DNA of 64,000 bases from Curvibacter gracilis ATCC BAA-807 (lineage in GTDB: Bacteria; Pseudomonadota; Gammaproteobacteria; Burkholderiales; Burkholderiaceae_C): assembly GCF_000518645.1 (NCBI RefSeq), contig NZ_JADZ01000010.1, forward strand, positions 186,001 through 250,000, read 5' to 3'. A model generated the notes under the pieces. It did not search any database and was not told the origin of the DNA. It saw nothing but the letters and a program-made list of their open reading frames with translations. The translations under genes were made by a program, and so were the position numbers. Below are positions 32,739 to 42,936 of this stretch, in pieces (the stretch's first letter is position 1; the number at the start of each line of letters is the position of its first letter).

Positions 32739-33097
32739 CGCGTTCAACAACGCCCTTCGAAGGGGCCCTGCTTGGCCGCAGATGGGCCAACCAGGGGATC
32801 ACCTCCCTGGCCGGCATGCCATAGCGCATGCCTTTCATGGGTGCCCCTGGCAGTGCAGGCATCGCCTGGGACAGCCCATGACGACATGAAACGCCTGCAT
32901 TGAATCAGGTGATTTAAATGTAATGTGCATGGTTTTGTCGACCCGACTTCCAGCCCTTGCGACCAGTGCTCGTGCCTGCCTTTGCGAATGCACAGCCCGG
33001 TTCGCTCACGAATGAGACCCAGTGGTTATTCGTCTGTCATTTCCTGGCATGGGGTGCTAATCTGTCCTGACACGCCAGATCAAGCGAGAATCGACAA
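32739..33097. other. 359-bp intergenic region with hairpin and a 15-mer shared with 42777-42791
   Basis: No gene is seen. A mismatched hairpin (CCCTG.TTGGCC with GGCCAA.CAGGG, 32766-32796) follows the lipoprotein gene and may end its transcript, although no T-run follows. AAATGTAATGTGCAT at 32916-32930 recurs once in the window, in inverted orientation, upstream of the GGDEF-EAL gene. Confidence 0.5.
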
Positions 33098-35947
33098 ATG
33101 GTCAAACCAAGAGAGTCAGATTCGGGAACCGCCCTCCAGCTGAAAATAGAACCCCGTTTTTGGTATGGCTCCTTCTGGCTGCAGTTGTCTCTGATCTTTG
33201 GTGCGCTTTACCTGGTGGTGCTGGGGCTGGGCGGTTTGTACATGGCGAAGTTCCTCACGGAACGCATCACCCAAACGCAGGGCGAAGCATTGCACCAACA
33301 AACCCAGGCCATCGCCAACGCCTTGGGGGAAAGCCTGCATGAGCGTGACCGTGAAATCGCCATGTTGGCACGCCTGCCGGGGCTTCAGTCGGGCCCCTTG
33401 GGCGCCGACTGGGTCGAGCCCTATCTGAACGAAATACAGCGAACCTTCCCGAATTACTCATGGATTGGCGTGGCCGATGTCCAAGGGCGGGTGCAGGCGG
33501 CCACGTCCGGCCTGTTGACCGGGGCCAGTGTGCGCCAACGTCCCTGGTTCAGTGGTGGGCAGCAGGGGCCCTACCTGGGAGACGCTCATCAAGCGGTCAT
33601 GCTGGAGCGCCTGTTGCCGCCCCAGGACAATGCAGAGCCCTTGCGCTTTCTCGATTTCGCCTCCCCCTTGCGGGGCTCCGATGGCCGAGTGCGGGGTGTG
33701 ATCGCAGCGCATGTCACCCTGAGCTGGATCAATGAGGTGATCCGGTCTTCGCTCGGGGGAACTGAGCAATTCCGCGGGAGCGAAGTGTTCATTCTCGACG
33801 GGCGCGGTGAGATCCTGCACCCTTACAGCGCCGTTGGTGCGGCCCTGGCACCCTTCGCTTTGATTGTGGATGAGCACCCTTATGCGGTGACCCAGTGGGG
33901 TGCCTCAGACCAGCAGTACCTGACCAGCGCGCTGCGCGTGCGCAGCCGCACCGAAACCGATCTGGGCTGGCGGGTGGTCTTGCGGCAGCCGCTGTCCATG
34001 GCGTTGGCACCGGTGGCAGAGGCACGTCAACGTCTGCTCCTCGGTGGGAGCGCACTGTTGCTGATGGTGATGGCGCTGGTGTATGCGCTGGCGCGTCGTT
34101 TCAGCCGTCCGCTGGAGGTGCTGGCCGAGGCAGCCCAACGCATCGAAGCCGGTGACGAAGATGTCCGGTGGGACATGCATGGCGCAAGCGCCGAGTTGCA
34201 GCGCTTGAGTCAATCATTGCGCGGCATGACCAGCCGGCTGATCGAGCGGGGCCGGGAACTGCAACAGGCCAATGCCAACCTTGAGCACAGGATTGCCGAA
34301 CGCACCCAGCAGCTGTACCTGAGCGAACAGCACTACCGATCCATTCTGGAGGACCAGACGGAAATCATCTGTCGCCACACCCACGACCACCGCCTCACCT
34401 ACGTGAATCAGGCCTACTGCCGACTTTTTGGTGTGGAGTCCGAGGCGGTGCTGAACACCAGGTGGTCTCCCGTGGTGTTGCCCGAAGATTTGCCACAAGT
34501 GCATGCCGCGCTGTCCAGGCTGAGTCCGGATTGCCCCATCGTGACCATTGAGAACCGCATCGTGGACGCCCATGGCGCCGTGCGCTGGGGCCAGTTCAAC
34601 AACCGCGCGACCTTTGATGAACAAGGCCAGTTGATCGAGATTCTGACCGTGGGCCGTGACATCACGCCCCAGAAGCTGCTTGAGCAGGAGTTGAGCACGA
34701 CGGCCGAGCGACTGCAGGACCTGTATGACAACGCACCTTGCGGCTATTGCTCGCTCGACGAGAAGGGCCGTTTCATCTCGCTCAACAAGGTGGCCCTGTC
34801 CTGGCTGGACTGTTCTGCCGAGCAGGTGTTGCACCGCATGGGGCCCATGGACTTTTTTCCTGAAGAGGGCAAAAGCAAGTTCAGCCACCACTACGAGCGC
34901 TTCAAGATCGAGGACCACAGCCGGGCCATCGAGTGCGACCTGATCAGCGCCCGGGGCGTGAAAAGGCGAGTCAGTGTTCTGTCCACGGCCCTGCGCGATG
35001 AGCAGGGCCACTTCCTGATGAGCCGCTCGGTGATGCACGACATCACCGAACTTTATGGGGTGCGCACCCAGATGCGCGCCCTGGTGCATGAACAAAAAGC
35101 CATGCTGGACAACGATCTGGTGGGCATTGCCAAGTTCAAGGACCGCCGCCTCATCTGGAAGAACAAAGCCCTGGAACGCATATTTGGTTACGGACCCGAT
35201 GAATTGCTGGATCAGCCGGCCCGATGTCTCTACCTGGATGATGCCTCGTACGATGAGGTGGGTCGTGAGGCCTATCCGTTGATACGCAGCGGTGTGCATT
35301 TCAGAAAACAGATCCAGATGGCCCGCAAAAATGGTGACCCGATCTGGATCGACATGAACAGCCTGCAGTTCTCGGAGGCGCAAGGGGTTTCTCTGTGGCT
35401 GATGCAAGACATCTCGGAGATGAAGCAGTACCAGCAGCAGGTCGAGCACATCGCTTTTCACGACCCGCTCACGGGGCTGCCCAATCGCCTGCTGCTGTCC
35501 GATCGCATGCGGCAGGCCTTTGCACTGGACGACCGCATGGGCGGCATGGGGGTGGTCTGCTATCTGGATCTGGACGGCTTCAAGCCGATCAACGACACCC
35601 ACGGGCATGGGGCAGGGGACTTTCTGCTCAAGGAGGTGGCGCGGCGGCTGCAGGCCTCTGTTCGAGCCAATGACACTGTGGCCCGACTGGGGGGTGACGA
35701 GTTCGTGATGCTGATCACGCCCATCATGAACCTGGCCGAATGCGAACCCATTCTGCGACGGGCGTTGGCCAGCGTGCGCGAGCCCATCCGGCTGCCCTCC
35801 GGCGACATGGTGCAGGTCAGCACCAGCATGGGGGTGGTGCTGTACCCCAAGCACGGCAGGCAGCCCTCACAGCTCCTGGCCCTGGCCGATGCCGCCATGT
35901 ACGAGGCCAAGAACTCAGGCGGCCAAGGCCTCTATATCAGCCCATGA
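33098..35947 (+). CDS. Membrane PAS-GGDEF sensor diguanylate cyclase
   Basis: A 949-residue signalling protein that makes c-di-GMP. Order: membrane helix about 27-50, periplasmic Cache-like domain to about 308, second helix about 311-330 with a HAMP segment, a short coiled linker, three PAS units (near 415-530, 545-655 and 670-785; phrases such as YRSILEDQTEIICRH, LYDNAPCGYCSLDEKGRF and AMLDNDLVGIAKFKDRRL), then GGDEF from about 790. The catalytic motif is GGDEF, and the inhibitory I-site RxxD is present five residues before it (RAND). It should therefore be an active cyclase with product feedback. A chemoreceptor gene follows 163 bp downstream. Confidence 0.93.
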   Translation: MVKPRESDSGTALQLKIEPRFWYGSFWLQLSLIFGALYLVVLGLGGLYMAKFLTERITQTQGEALHQQTQAIANALGESLHERDREIAMLARLPGLQSGPLGADWVEPYLNEIQRTFPNYSWIGVADVQGRVQAATSGLLTGASVRQRPWFSGGQQGPYLGDAHQAVMLERLLPPQDNAEPLRFLDFASPLRGSDGRVRGVIAAHVTLSWINEVIRSSLGGTEQFRGSEVFILDGRGEILHPYSAVGAALAPFALIVDEHPYAVTQWGASDQQYLTSALRVRSRTETDLGWRVVLRQPLSMALAPVAEARQRLLLGGSALLLMVMALVYALARRFSRPLEVLAEAAQRIEAGDEDVRWDMHGASAELQRLSQSLRGMTSRLIERGRELQQANANLEHRIAERTQQLYLSEQHYRSILEDQTEIICRHTHDHRLTYVNQAYCRLFGVESEAVLNTRWSPVVLPEDLPQVHAALSRLSPDCPIVTIENRIVDAHGAVRWGQFNNRATFDEQGQLIEILTVGRDITPQKLLEQELSTTAERLQDLYDNAPCGYCSLDEKGRFISLNKVALSWLDCSAEQVLHRMGPMDFFPEEGKSKFSHHYERFKIEDHSRAIECDLISARGVKRRVSVLSTALRDEQGHFLMSRSVMHDITELYGVRTQMRALVHEQKAMLDNDLVGIAKFKDRRLIWKNKALERIFGYGPDELLDQPARCLYLDDASYDEVGREAYPLIRSGVHFRKQIQMARKNGDPIWIDMNSLQFSEAQGVSLWLMQDISEMKQYQQQVEHIAFHDPLTGLPNRLLLSDRMRQAFALDDRMGGMGVVCYLDLDGFKPINDTHGHGAGDFLLKEVARRLQASVRANDTVARLGGDEFVMLITPIMNLAECEPILRRALASVREPIRLPSGDMVQVSTSMGVVLYPKHGRQPSQLLALADAAMYEAKNSGGQGLYISP

Positions 35948-36110
35948 ATCGGGGCCAGGTGCCCCCACCAGGTCGTTTCACAGCAGGTGACAGCAAGCTG
36001 CCATGCAGGCGCGCAACAGCGCAGCAGGTCTTTCAGGAAAAGACTGCCAGATAAAGCGCAATGCAGTTACATTGAGCGCAGATACAACTCGATTTGTACA
36101 GGGGGCTTGC

Positions 36111-37823
36111 ATGCGCTGGAACGATTGGAAACTGGGTGTTCGTCTGGCTTTTGCCTTCGGGCTGCTGCTGTTGATGTCCTTGCTGATCACGGGGCTGGGC
36201 ATGACCCGGATCCAGGCGCTGCGACAAGCCAACGAACAGCTGTCTACCGTCGAGATGGAGCGCCAGGCGTTGGTGCAGGATTGGTTCAACGACCTGCAGA
36301 TGAACTGGCTGCGCACGGAGGCCAGCTTCAAGGCGGACAACGCCGCCTACCTCGACAAGATCCGGCGCGACATGGCCGCCGTGGTCAATGCGCAAAGCCA
36401 GCGCATCGATCGCACCCGGGCCTTGATGTTGCTCGGCCCGGAACAACAGTCATTCGCCCAGGCCCTGGAGGCGCGAGAGGCCTACCGCGGCACCCGGGCC
36501 GATCTGCAAAAGCAGCAGGACGCCGGTCAGAACGTGGCCGAGCAGGTCGACCAGCGCCTGTACCCCCTTTTCAAGACCTATGAAGAACGCCTCACCCAGC
36601 TCAAGCAGGCGGTGACCCAACGAGTCAATGAGGAGACCCGGGACAATCTGGCACTGGCCGAACGCAGCCTTTACTGGTTGGCGGGTGCCGCCTTGGCCGC
36701 CGTGCTGGTGGGCTTGTGGCTGGCCTGGCGCATCACGCGCTCCGTCACCGGGCCTGTTGGGCAGGCGGTGCAGGTGGCGCAGGCCATCGCCCAGGGCGAT
36801 CTGGCCCAGACCATTGAAAGCAGCAGCAAGGACGAATCCGGCACCTTGCTGCGCTCGCTGGCCGACATGCAGGCCCACCTGGCTGGCATCGTGCGCGAGG
36901 TGCGCCACAACGCGGATGGCGTGGCCAACACCAGTGCTGAAATCGCCCAGGGCAACAATGACCTGTCCGCACGAACTGAACAGCAGGCCTCGGCGCTGCA
37001 ACAGACCGCGGCATCGATGGAGCAACTGGGGTCCACCGTGAAGCAGAACGCCGAAACGGCCCGCAACGCCAACGAACGCGCGCATGCCGCGTCTCTGGTG
37101 GCTGAACGTGGGGGTACCGTGGTCCACGAAGTGGTGCAGACCATGAAGGGCATCAACGAAAGCTCGCAAAAGATCGGCGACATCATCGGTGTCATCGACA
37201 GCATTGCCTTCCAGACCAACATCCTCGCGCTCAACGCTGCGGTCGAGGCGGCCCGTGCCGGAGAGCAGGGCAGGGGCTTTGCCGTGGTGGCTGGCGAAGT
37301 ACGCAGCCTGGCCAGCCGCAGCGCGGAGGCTGCGCGCGAAATCAAGAGCCTGATCGGTGCCAGTGTGGAGCGCGTGGAGCAGGGCAGCGCTCTGGTGGAC
37401 CGGGCCGGCCACACCATGGACGAGGTGGTGGCGGCGATTCAGGACCTGACCCGGCTGATGGGTGAGATCAGCTCTGCCAGCGCCGAGCAGAGTGCCGGCC
37501 TGGGGCAGGTGAGTGAGGCCGTCTCGCAGATGGACCACGCCACCCAGCAGAATGCGGCCCTGGTCGAAGAGTCGGCCGCAGCCGCCATCAGCCTGCGCAA
37601 CCAGGCGGAACGCCTGGTGCAATCCGTGGCGGTCTTCAGGCTTGCGCAGGGGCCCACTGGCGCCACCCAACCGGCTGTCGAAGTCACCACCCCTCGGGCC
37701 ACCCGTTCGCCCGTGCCGCCCAGCAAACCTTACCTGGGGCCGGAACGCCGGTCCGCCACTCGTCCAGGCCCGGGGGCCACCGCACCCAATGCGACGGGAG
37801 AACCCGGCTGGGCCTCGCTCTGA
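36111..37823 (+). CDS. Methyl-accepting chemotaxis protein
   Basis: A 570-residue receptor. Helix 1 is at about 10-30 ([20 protein letters not shown]). A helical periplasmic four-helix-bundle ligand domain extends to about 188. Helix 2 is [18 protein letters not shown], then HAMP. The cytoplasmic tip has the highly conserved stretch near residues 360-415 ([37 protein letters not shown]). Methylation regions flank it. The C-terminus ends GEPGWASL, a weak match to the CheR-docking pentapeptide. The ATG at 36111 is chosen because it starts the membrane anchor. A 13-bp tandem repeat (CTGAGTCCTGGTT twice) begins at its stop codon. Confidence 0.93.
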   Translation: MRWNDWKLGVRLAFAFGLLLLMSLLITGLGMTRIQALRQANEQLSTVEMERQALVQDWFNDLQMNWLRTEASFKADNAAYLDKIRRDMAAVVNAQSQRIDRTRALMLLGPEQQSFAQALEAREAYRGTRADLQKQQDAGQNVAEQVDQRLYPLFKTYEERLTQLKQAVTQRVNEETRDNLALAERSLYWLAGAALAAVLVGLWLAWRITRSVTGPVGQAVQVAQAIAQGDLAQTIESSSKDESGTLLRSLADMQAHLAGIVREVRHNADGVANTSAEIAQGNNDLSARTEQQASALQQTAASMEQLGSTVKQNAETARNANERAHAASLVAERGGTVVHEVVQTMKGINESSQKIGDIIGVIDSIAFQTNILALNAAVEAARAGEQGRGFAVVAGEVRSLASRSAEAAREIKSLIGASVERVEQGSALVDRAGHTMDEVVAAIQDLTRLMGEISSASAEQSAGLGQVSEAVSQMDHATQQNAALVEESAAAAISLRNQAERLVQSVAVFRLAQGPTGATQPAVEVTTPRATRSPVPPSKPYLGPERRSATRPGPGATAPNATGEPGWASL

Positions 37824-37994
37824 GTCCTGGTTCTGAGTCCTGGTTTTGCGTGATGGGCCATCGAGGGCCGTGTAAAGTACGAACACGCCGAGCCTCAGGA
37901 AGCGCCCGTGCCCCTGGCTCGACAGCCGGGGCGCCGGCGCGATCTGTTCCCCTGGGCCTGTGCGACTCCGATTCCTTCATTTCATAGCACCCCC

Positions 37995-39086
37995 ATGGCG
38001 TCCCTGCATTTCGAACAGGAAGAGCAAGTCTTCGCGGCCTTCTATGCAAGCCAGGCACCTCTGCTCCGCGACGTGTGCCTGGGCCTTCAAAAGCACATTG
38101 CCGAGTTGCTGGGCCAAGCCCATGGCATTGCCGGGGTGAAGGTCGAAGGTCGGGTGAAGGACCAGGATGAGTGCCTGCGCAAGTTCGCCAACAAATACCG
38201 CTATGCGCTGGAGGAGGCCAACCAGCCCTACGCCATACGCGATCACCTGACCGATTTGATCGGCATCCGGGTGGTCTGCCTTTATGATGACGAGATCTGG
38301 AAAGTGGCCGAACTCATCAGGCCCCGTTTCGATGTCATCGAGATCACCGACAAGATTGCCAAGGTCGAGGGAACCGACGATTCCTTTGGCTACAAAGGCC
38401 TGCACCTGGATTTGGCCTATCGGGCCGAGGATGCCGGGCTGGAGCCTGGGCAGGTGCTGCCCGTCGGGCAGTTCGAACTGCAGGTGCGCACCATCATCCA
38501 GGATTCCTGGAGCGTGCTGGACCACCAGATCAAGTACAAGAAGTCGATTCCCAGCCCGCTCAAACGCCGCATCAACGTGTTGGCGGCCCTGTTCGAGCTG
38601 GCAGACCGGGAATTTCGCCAGATCCGCGACGAAACCGAGGCCGGCTTGCAATCAGCCCTGGATGAGACGGCCTTGCAGGACGCGTCACCCGACAATCGGC
38701 TCGCCCCGCGGGATGGCCATGCCCTCAGCGAGCTCAATGCCTTCACCTTCCTGAAGATCGTGAACCATTTCTTCAAGGATTTTGCGTTTGAGCCTGCCAA
38801 AGTGGACGGATTTGTTGAAAGCATCAAATCCTGGTCGCCCGACATCAGCCGTGGCGATTTCAACTCCATCGTGCGCCACCAGATCGGTACGGTGAAGCGC
38901 TACAAACAGTATTTCGAGGAGCGCAACGAGGGGCTCAAATTCAACCCCTACACCGTCATCCGCCACTGCCTGTACCTGGGTGACAAAGACACCTTCCAGC
39001 CAGCCCTCAGGCGCAATGCCAAGGAGGCCTTTGACACCTGGCTGGCGCAGAACCCACCACCCGGCAGGCCCGGACAGGACGGCTGA
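37995..39086 (+). CDS. RelA/SpoT-domain (p)ppGpp synthetase-like protein
   Basis: A 363-residue protein with a stand-alone RelA/SpoT nucleotidyltransferase domain (about 30-230). Motifs: RVKDQDECLRKFANKY (ATP/GTP-binding basic region), DHLTDLIGIRVVCLYDDEI, FGYKGLHLDL, and FELQVRTIIQDSWSVLDHQIKYK. No hydrolase, TGS or ACT domain is present. The C-terminal 130 residues (LNAFTFLKIVNHFFKDFAFEPAKVDGFVESI) are not known to me and may regulate it. It should make (p)ppGpp or a related alarmone in the cytoplasm. It lies between a chemoreceptor and a c-di-GMP enzyme and is convergent with the latter. Confidence 0.85.
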   Translation: MASLHFEQEEQVFAAFYASQAPLLRDVCLGLQKHIAELLGQAHGIAGVKVEGRVKDQDECLRKFANKYRYALEEANQPYAIRDHLTDLIGIRVVCLYDDEIWKVAELIRPRFDVIEITDKIAKVEGTDDSFGYKGLHLDLAYRAEDAGLEPGQVLPVGQFELQVRTIIQDSWSVLDHQIKYKKSIPSPLKRRINVLAALFELADREFRQIRDETEAGLQSALDETALQDASPDNRLAPRDGHALSELNAFTFLKIVNHFFKDFAFEPAKVDGFVESIKSWSPDISRGDFNSIVRHQIGTVKRYKQYFEERNEGLKFNPYTVIRHCLYLGDKDTFQPALRRNAKEAFDTWLAQNPPPGRPGQDG

Positions 39087-39114
39087 GCCCTGGCGTGCCG
39101 CTCAAGTGGCATCC

Positions 39115-39129
39115 GAGGCTTGAAGCCTC
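39115..39129. terminator. Possible bidirectional terminator
   Basis: GAGGCTTGAAGCCTC is a 15-base near-perfect hairpin in the 41-bp gap between the two convergent genes; it overlaps the stop codon of the minus-strand gene. No long T-run is present, so termination is uncertain. Confidence 0.4.
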
Positions 39130-42100
39130 AATGCAGCTCAGCCTTGATTCCATCTGCCAGGCCCATTGCCTGGCCCCGGCCCTCACCCAACAGGGCCTCT
39201 AGGGCCGCCAAAGGCAGTGGCTTGCTGAAGTAGTAGCCCTGGAAATAGCGGCAACCGCTGCGTTCCAGAAAATCGCGCTGCTCCGCCGTTTCAACGCCTT
39301 CGGCAATCACTTGCAGTTCAAGGCTGTCGGCCAGACTCACGATCGTTCGGGCCAAAGTGGCGGCGTTGGCATCCACCAGCACGTCGCGCACAAAGGACTG
39401 GTCGATCTTCAATTGGTCCAGCGGCAATTGCTTGAGGTAGGCGAGTGACGAGTAGCCCGTGCCGAAATCGTCCAGCGAGAAGCGCACCCCGAGCGCCTGC
39501 AACTGGCCCATCTTGCGCACCACGTCCTGCAGGTCATGCACCAACAGGCTCTCGGTCAGTTCGAGTTTCAGCCGTCTGGGATCGGCGCCTGTGCGCTCCA
39601 GGCTGCCCTGTACCCGTTGCACGAAGTCGCGCTGATGGAACTGCTGCGCACTGACGTTGACGGCAATGCTCAAATCACGGCGCGCGGGCAGGCCGGACCA
39701 GTCGGCCAGTTGCTGGCAGGCCGTCTCGAGCACCCATTCGCCCAGTTCGAGAATCAAGCGGGTTTCCTCGGCCAGACCGATGAAGGCGCCCGGGTAGACC
39801 AGTCCTCGGCTGGGGTGTTGCCAGCGCACCAGGGCCTCCACCCCGAAGATCCGCCCCTGTGCATCCACCTGGGGTTGGTAATGCAGCAGCATCTGCTGCT
39901 CGCGCAAGCTCTGGCGCAGTTCGGCCTCCAGGCGCGCCCGCTCACTGACCTGGGCCTGCATCTGCGGATCGAAGAAGCGCAAGGTATTGCGCCCGGCGGC
40001 CTTGGCCTCGTACATCGCCAGATCACCCCGCTTCAACAACTCGTCGCTGGAGAACTGGTGCCCGCTGAACAAGGTGGCGCCAATGCTGGGGCTGCTGTGG
40101 TGGCTGTGGCCGCCCAGCATGTAAGTGCGCCCGAGCTCGCGGCGAATCTCCTCGCCCACCTGCTCTGCCTGACTGGCCGCCTCCAGCGGGCTGGTGGACA
40201 GGTCTTCCAGAATCACCACAAACTCATCACCGCCTATGCGTGACACCGTGTCGCCCTCGCGCACGCTGTGCATCAGACGTTGCGCCACCTGCTGCAACAG
40301 CAAGTCGCCCACGTCGTGCCCCCGGGTGTCATTGAGGGTCTTGAAGTTGTCCAGATCGATGAACAGCAGCGCACAGGTCTGACTGCTTCTGGAGCTGGCC
40401 GCCATGGCATGGTGCAGCCGGTCCAGCAGCAGGCGGCGGTTGGGCAACTGGGTCAGCGGGTCGTAAAACGCAAGGGTCTTGATTTCCTCCTCGGCCTGCT
40501 TGCGCACGGTGATGTCGGTGAGCGTGCCCACATAGTTCATCACCTGGTCGTCCCGCCCTTTGACGGCGGTGATGGTCAGCCATTCCGGATAGATGCTGTT
40601 GTTCTTGCGGCGATTCCAGATCTCGCCCTCCCAGTAGCCATGCTTTTTGAGCTTGCGCCACAGATCGACATAGAAGCCCGCATCATGCCGGCCCGACTTG
40701 AGCATGTGGCTGGTGTGCCCCACCACTTCATCGGCGCTGTAGCCGGTGATGGCACAAAAAGCCTTGTTGACGCGCAAGATGGTGCCCTGCGCATCCGTCA
40801 CCAGCATGCCCTCCTGGGATTCGAACACGGTGGCATCGATGCGCAACTGCTGTTCCAGCCGCTTCAACTCGGTGATGTCGCGGATCAAGAGGCTGGTCAT
40901 CTCGCTGCCGTCCTTGCTGCGGAAGACCGACGAAGACAACTCGGCAGGAAACCGACGGTCGTCCCGGGCGATCATGGTCAACTCACCGCGGAACCAGCCC
41001 TCTCTGGCGCGTTGCGCCAAGGCCGCGGGCAGACGTGGATCGGTGGCGTCCACCAAGCCGTCGCGGCCCAAGTGCCTGAAATCATCCTCTTCGTAGCCGA
41101 ACATGCGCTGCGCCTCGAGGTTGGCTGCGACAACCTCACCATTGGGGCGGGTCAGCAAGGCAGCGTCGAGGTTGTGGTTGAAAATCAGACGGAACAGGGC
41201 TTCGCTTTCGACCAGGGCCGATTCGACCTGTTTGCGCTCAGTGATGTCGGTGATGAAGCCGTGCCAGGTGAGCGTGCCATCTTCGGCGCGCTCGGGTTTG
41301 GCATTGCCCAGCAGCCAGCGCTCCGTGCCATCCTCATGGCGCACACGGTACTCGTGCTGCCACAGCGTGAGCTCCTCACCCGAGCGCGAGAACGAGCTGC
41401 GGATGCCTTCCACATCGTCCGGGTGGAACACCGCGAAGACCGCACTGGCATCCCGACGAACCGCCTTGGCTTCCACCCGATAGATGTCCCGGATGGCATC
41501 GCTGGCATAAGGGAAGCAGAACGTGCCATCGGGCTTCTGCTGGAACTCAAACACCATGCCCGGCAGACGGCTCGCGATTTTCAACAGCCGGTTCAGGCTG
41601 GCTTCGTGGGCCTGTTCGAGCGCCTTGCCACGCTCGATCATGCGGAGCAGAAAAAACGCAAACAGCACCGACAGGCCCAAAAAACCCAGGCTCACGGCAA
41701 CGGCTTTGTGCCATTCCTGATCCCAGGCCTCCAGGTAATCCTGCGTGGCCAGCCCCGCGATGACGAACATGGGCGCCCGGGTCAATCGATGGAAAGTGAT
41801 GGTGCGTTGTATGCCATCGGCTCCCCCGGCGTTGTGAATGGTGCCGGCCTGGGCGCCTGAAGCTGCACGGGTACGAAACTCGGGTGAAACCTGCTGATTG
41901 CCGATCTGCCCAGCAGGGTCATCGGCAATCGAGGGCGCTCTGGCAATCAGCCCCAGATCCTGGTCACGCAGGATCACACTGCCGTGCGGCCCCATCTGGA
42001 ACCCGGACAAAAGGTGCCGGAAATGCTCCACGCTGATGATGCCGTAGACCAGACCGGCAAAGCGGCCTGCCGGGTCCTTGAGGGCCCGTGCAAACACGAT

Positions 42101-42589
42101 CATGGGGATCTTGATGATCTTGCCGGCCAAAGGTTTGGACACGTACAGCCCAAGGTCGGGTTGTGCGCTCAAGGCCTTGAAGTAGTCACGGTCTGCTGCG
42201 CTGACCTTTTCGTGCTTGTTGACCTGGTTGCCCACCACCACAAAGCCGTCGCGGTCGGTGATGCGAAAGTACTCCACCTCAGGCATGCGCTGTTCGTAGC
42301 GGGTCATGCTGGAGCGAAGCGAGTCTTCGTCCAGCGCGCCGTGACGCAGCTGGGCCTGTGCATCGTCAACAAATCCTTTCAGCACAAGATCGATCTTGTC
42401 GATGCTGGCAGACACGTTCTGGTCAATCGCATTGGCCACATTCTGTGTCTGGATCTCCACCCGGATCCGCGTCTGCTCCCAGGTCTGGCGCAGCGACTGG
42501 ACTGTCATGAACACCACCAACCCATTGCTGAGCGCAAGCCCTGTGATCAACAGGAGTCTGAGTCGTTTGAAAGGTGTCATTTTTGACAT
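39128..42589 (-). CDS. Membrane PAS-GGDEF-EAL protein (c-di-GMP synthesis/turnover)
   Basis: The protein has 1153 residues. Membrane helices lie at about 10-30 and 300-322, with a Cache-like periplasmic domain between them (VEYFRITDRDGFVVVG, ADRDYFKAL). PAS/PAC units follow at about 345-760. GGDEF is at about 785 (SRIGGDEFVVILED) with an I-site RxxD (REGD). EAL begins near 916 (VEALVRWQHPSRG) and has the complete active-site series: NVSAQQF, ELTESLL, DDFGTGYSSLAYLK, IDQSFV and IAEGVETAEQ. Both enzymatic halves look intact. The start is either 42589 or an ATG three codons later; neither has a strong ribosome-binding site. Confidence 0.92.
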   Translation of the reverse strand: MSKMTPFKRLRLLLITGLALSNGLVVFMTVQSLRQTWEQTRIRVEIQTQNVANAIDQNVSASIDKIDLVLKGFVDDAQAQLRHGALDEDSLRSSMTRYEQRMPEVEYFRITDRDGFVVVGNQVNKHEKVSAADRDYFKALSAQPDLGLYVSKPLAGKIIKIPMIVFARALKDPAGRFAGLVYGIISVEHFRHLLSGFQMGPHGSVILRDQDLGLIARAPSIADDPAGQIGNQQVSPEFRTRAASGAQAGTIHNAGGADGIQRTITFHRLTRAPMFVIAGLATQDYLEAWDQEWHKAVAVSLGFLGLSVLFAFFLLRMIERGKALEQAHEASLNRLLKIASRLPGMVFEFQQKPDGTFCFPYASDAIRDIYRVEAKAVRRDASAVFAVFHPDDVEGIRSSFSRSGEELTLWQHEYRVRHEDGTERWLLGNAKPERAEDGTLTWHGFITDITERKQVESALVESEALFRLIFNHNLDAALLTRPNGEVVAANLEAQRMFGYEEDDFRHLGRDGLVDATDPRLPAALAQRAREGWFRGELTMIARDDRRFPAELSSSVFRSKDGSEMTSLLIRDITELKRLEQQLRIDATVFESQEGMLVTDAQGTILRVNKAFCAITGYSADEVVGHTSHMLKSGRHDAGFYVDLWRKLKKHGYWEGEIWNRRKNNSIYPEWLTITAVKGRDDQVMNYVGTLTDITVRKQAEEEIKTLAFYDPLTQLPNRRLLLDRLHHAMAASSRSSQTCALLFIDLDNFKTLNDTRGHDVGDLLLQQVAQRLMHSVREGDTVSRIGGDEFVVILEDLSTSPLEAASQAEQVGEEIRRELGRTYMLGGHSHHSSPSIGATLFSGHQFSSDELLKRGDLAMYEAKAAGRNTLRFFDPQMQAQVSERARLEAELRQSLREQQMLLHYQPQVDAQGRIFGVEALVRWQHPSRGLVYPGAFIGLAEETRLILELGEWVLETACQQLADWSGLPARRDLSIAVNVSAQQFHQRDFVQRVQGSLERTGADPRRLKLELTESLLVHDLQDVVRKMGQLQALGVRFSLDDFGTGYSSLAYLKQLPLDQLKIDQSFVRDVLVDANAATLARTIVSLADSLELQVIAEGVETAEQRDFLERSGCRYFQGYYFSKPLPLAALEALLGEGRGQAMGLADGIKAELH

Positions 42590-42936
42590 TAAAGGGACTT
42601 GCCAAACTTCCGAATTGGCAAAACCTGAATATAGCCTTCTGGATCCACCGCAAGCTTCACTCGCACTGCCGATTGGGGAAATCCTCAAGTAACTCAGCAC
42701 AGTTCTGATACCTTTAACTTGACAGGGAAGCGCTGCATTGGGGGTCAAATGTGTTTTGGGTCGTTTTTCCTAATTGATGCACATTACATTTCAAGGGTCT
42801 TTGATGAAAATGCTTCTTGATGGCATACGGCCGTCCTCCATGGAAGGGCTCTCCCACCCAAAGCCCCTGCCAGTCCAGGGGATGACGCAGGCCATCTAGA
42901 ATACGGTCCATATACAAACCATATAAAGGTGCCGTC
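42590..42936. other. 347-bp divergent promoter region
   Basis: It holds no gene. It contains the inverted copy of the 15-mer (ATGCACATTACATTT, 42777-42791). Just before the ParD-like gene it has two direct repeats CCATATA (42908-42914 and 42919-42925), one helical turn apart, which overlap TATACA/TATAAA boxes and could be autoregulatory operators. Confidence 0.5.

Noticed and set aside
33035-33065. A sigma-54-like TGGCATG..GC promoter before the PAS-GGDEF gene
   Set aside because: The spacing between GG and GC is 8 rather than 10 bases, so it does not fit the consensus.
34214-35854. A 546-codon minus-strand frame opposite the PAS-GGDEF gene
   Set aside because: It has no recognisable domain, and the opposite strand carries complete PAS and GGDEF motifs.
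37820-37845. Tandem 13-bp repeat CTGAGTCCTGGTT at the chemoreceptor stop codon
   Set aside because: It has only two copies and looks like a local slippage duplication; no function is suggested.
36450-37886. A 478-codon minus-strand frame opposite the chemoreceptor
   Set aside because: It mirrors the conserved chemoreceptor sequence and has no start signal or family match.
39536-41860. Long plus-strand frames opposite the GGDEF-EAL gene
   Set aside because: The minus strand has intact GGDEF and EAL active-site motifs; the plus-strand products are Gly/Gln/His-rich shadows.
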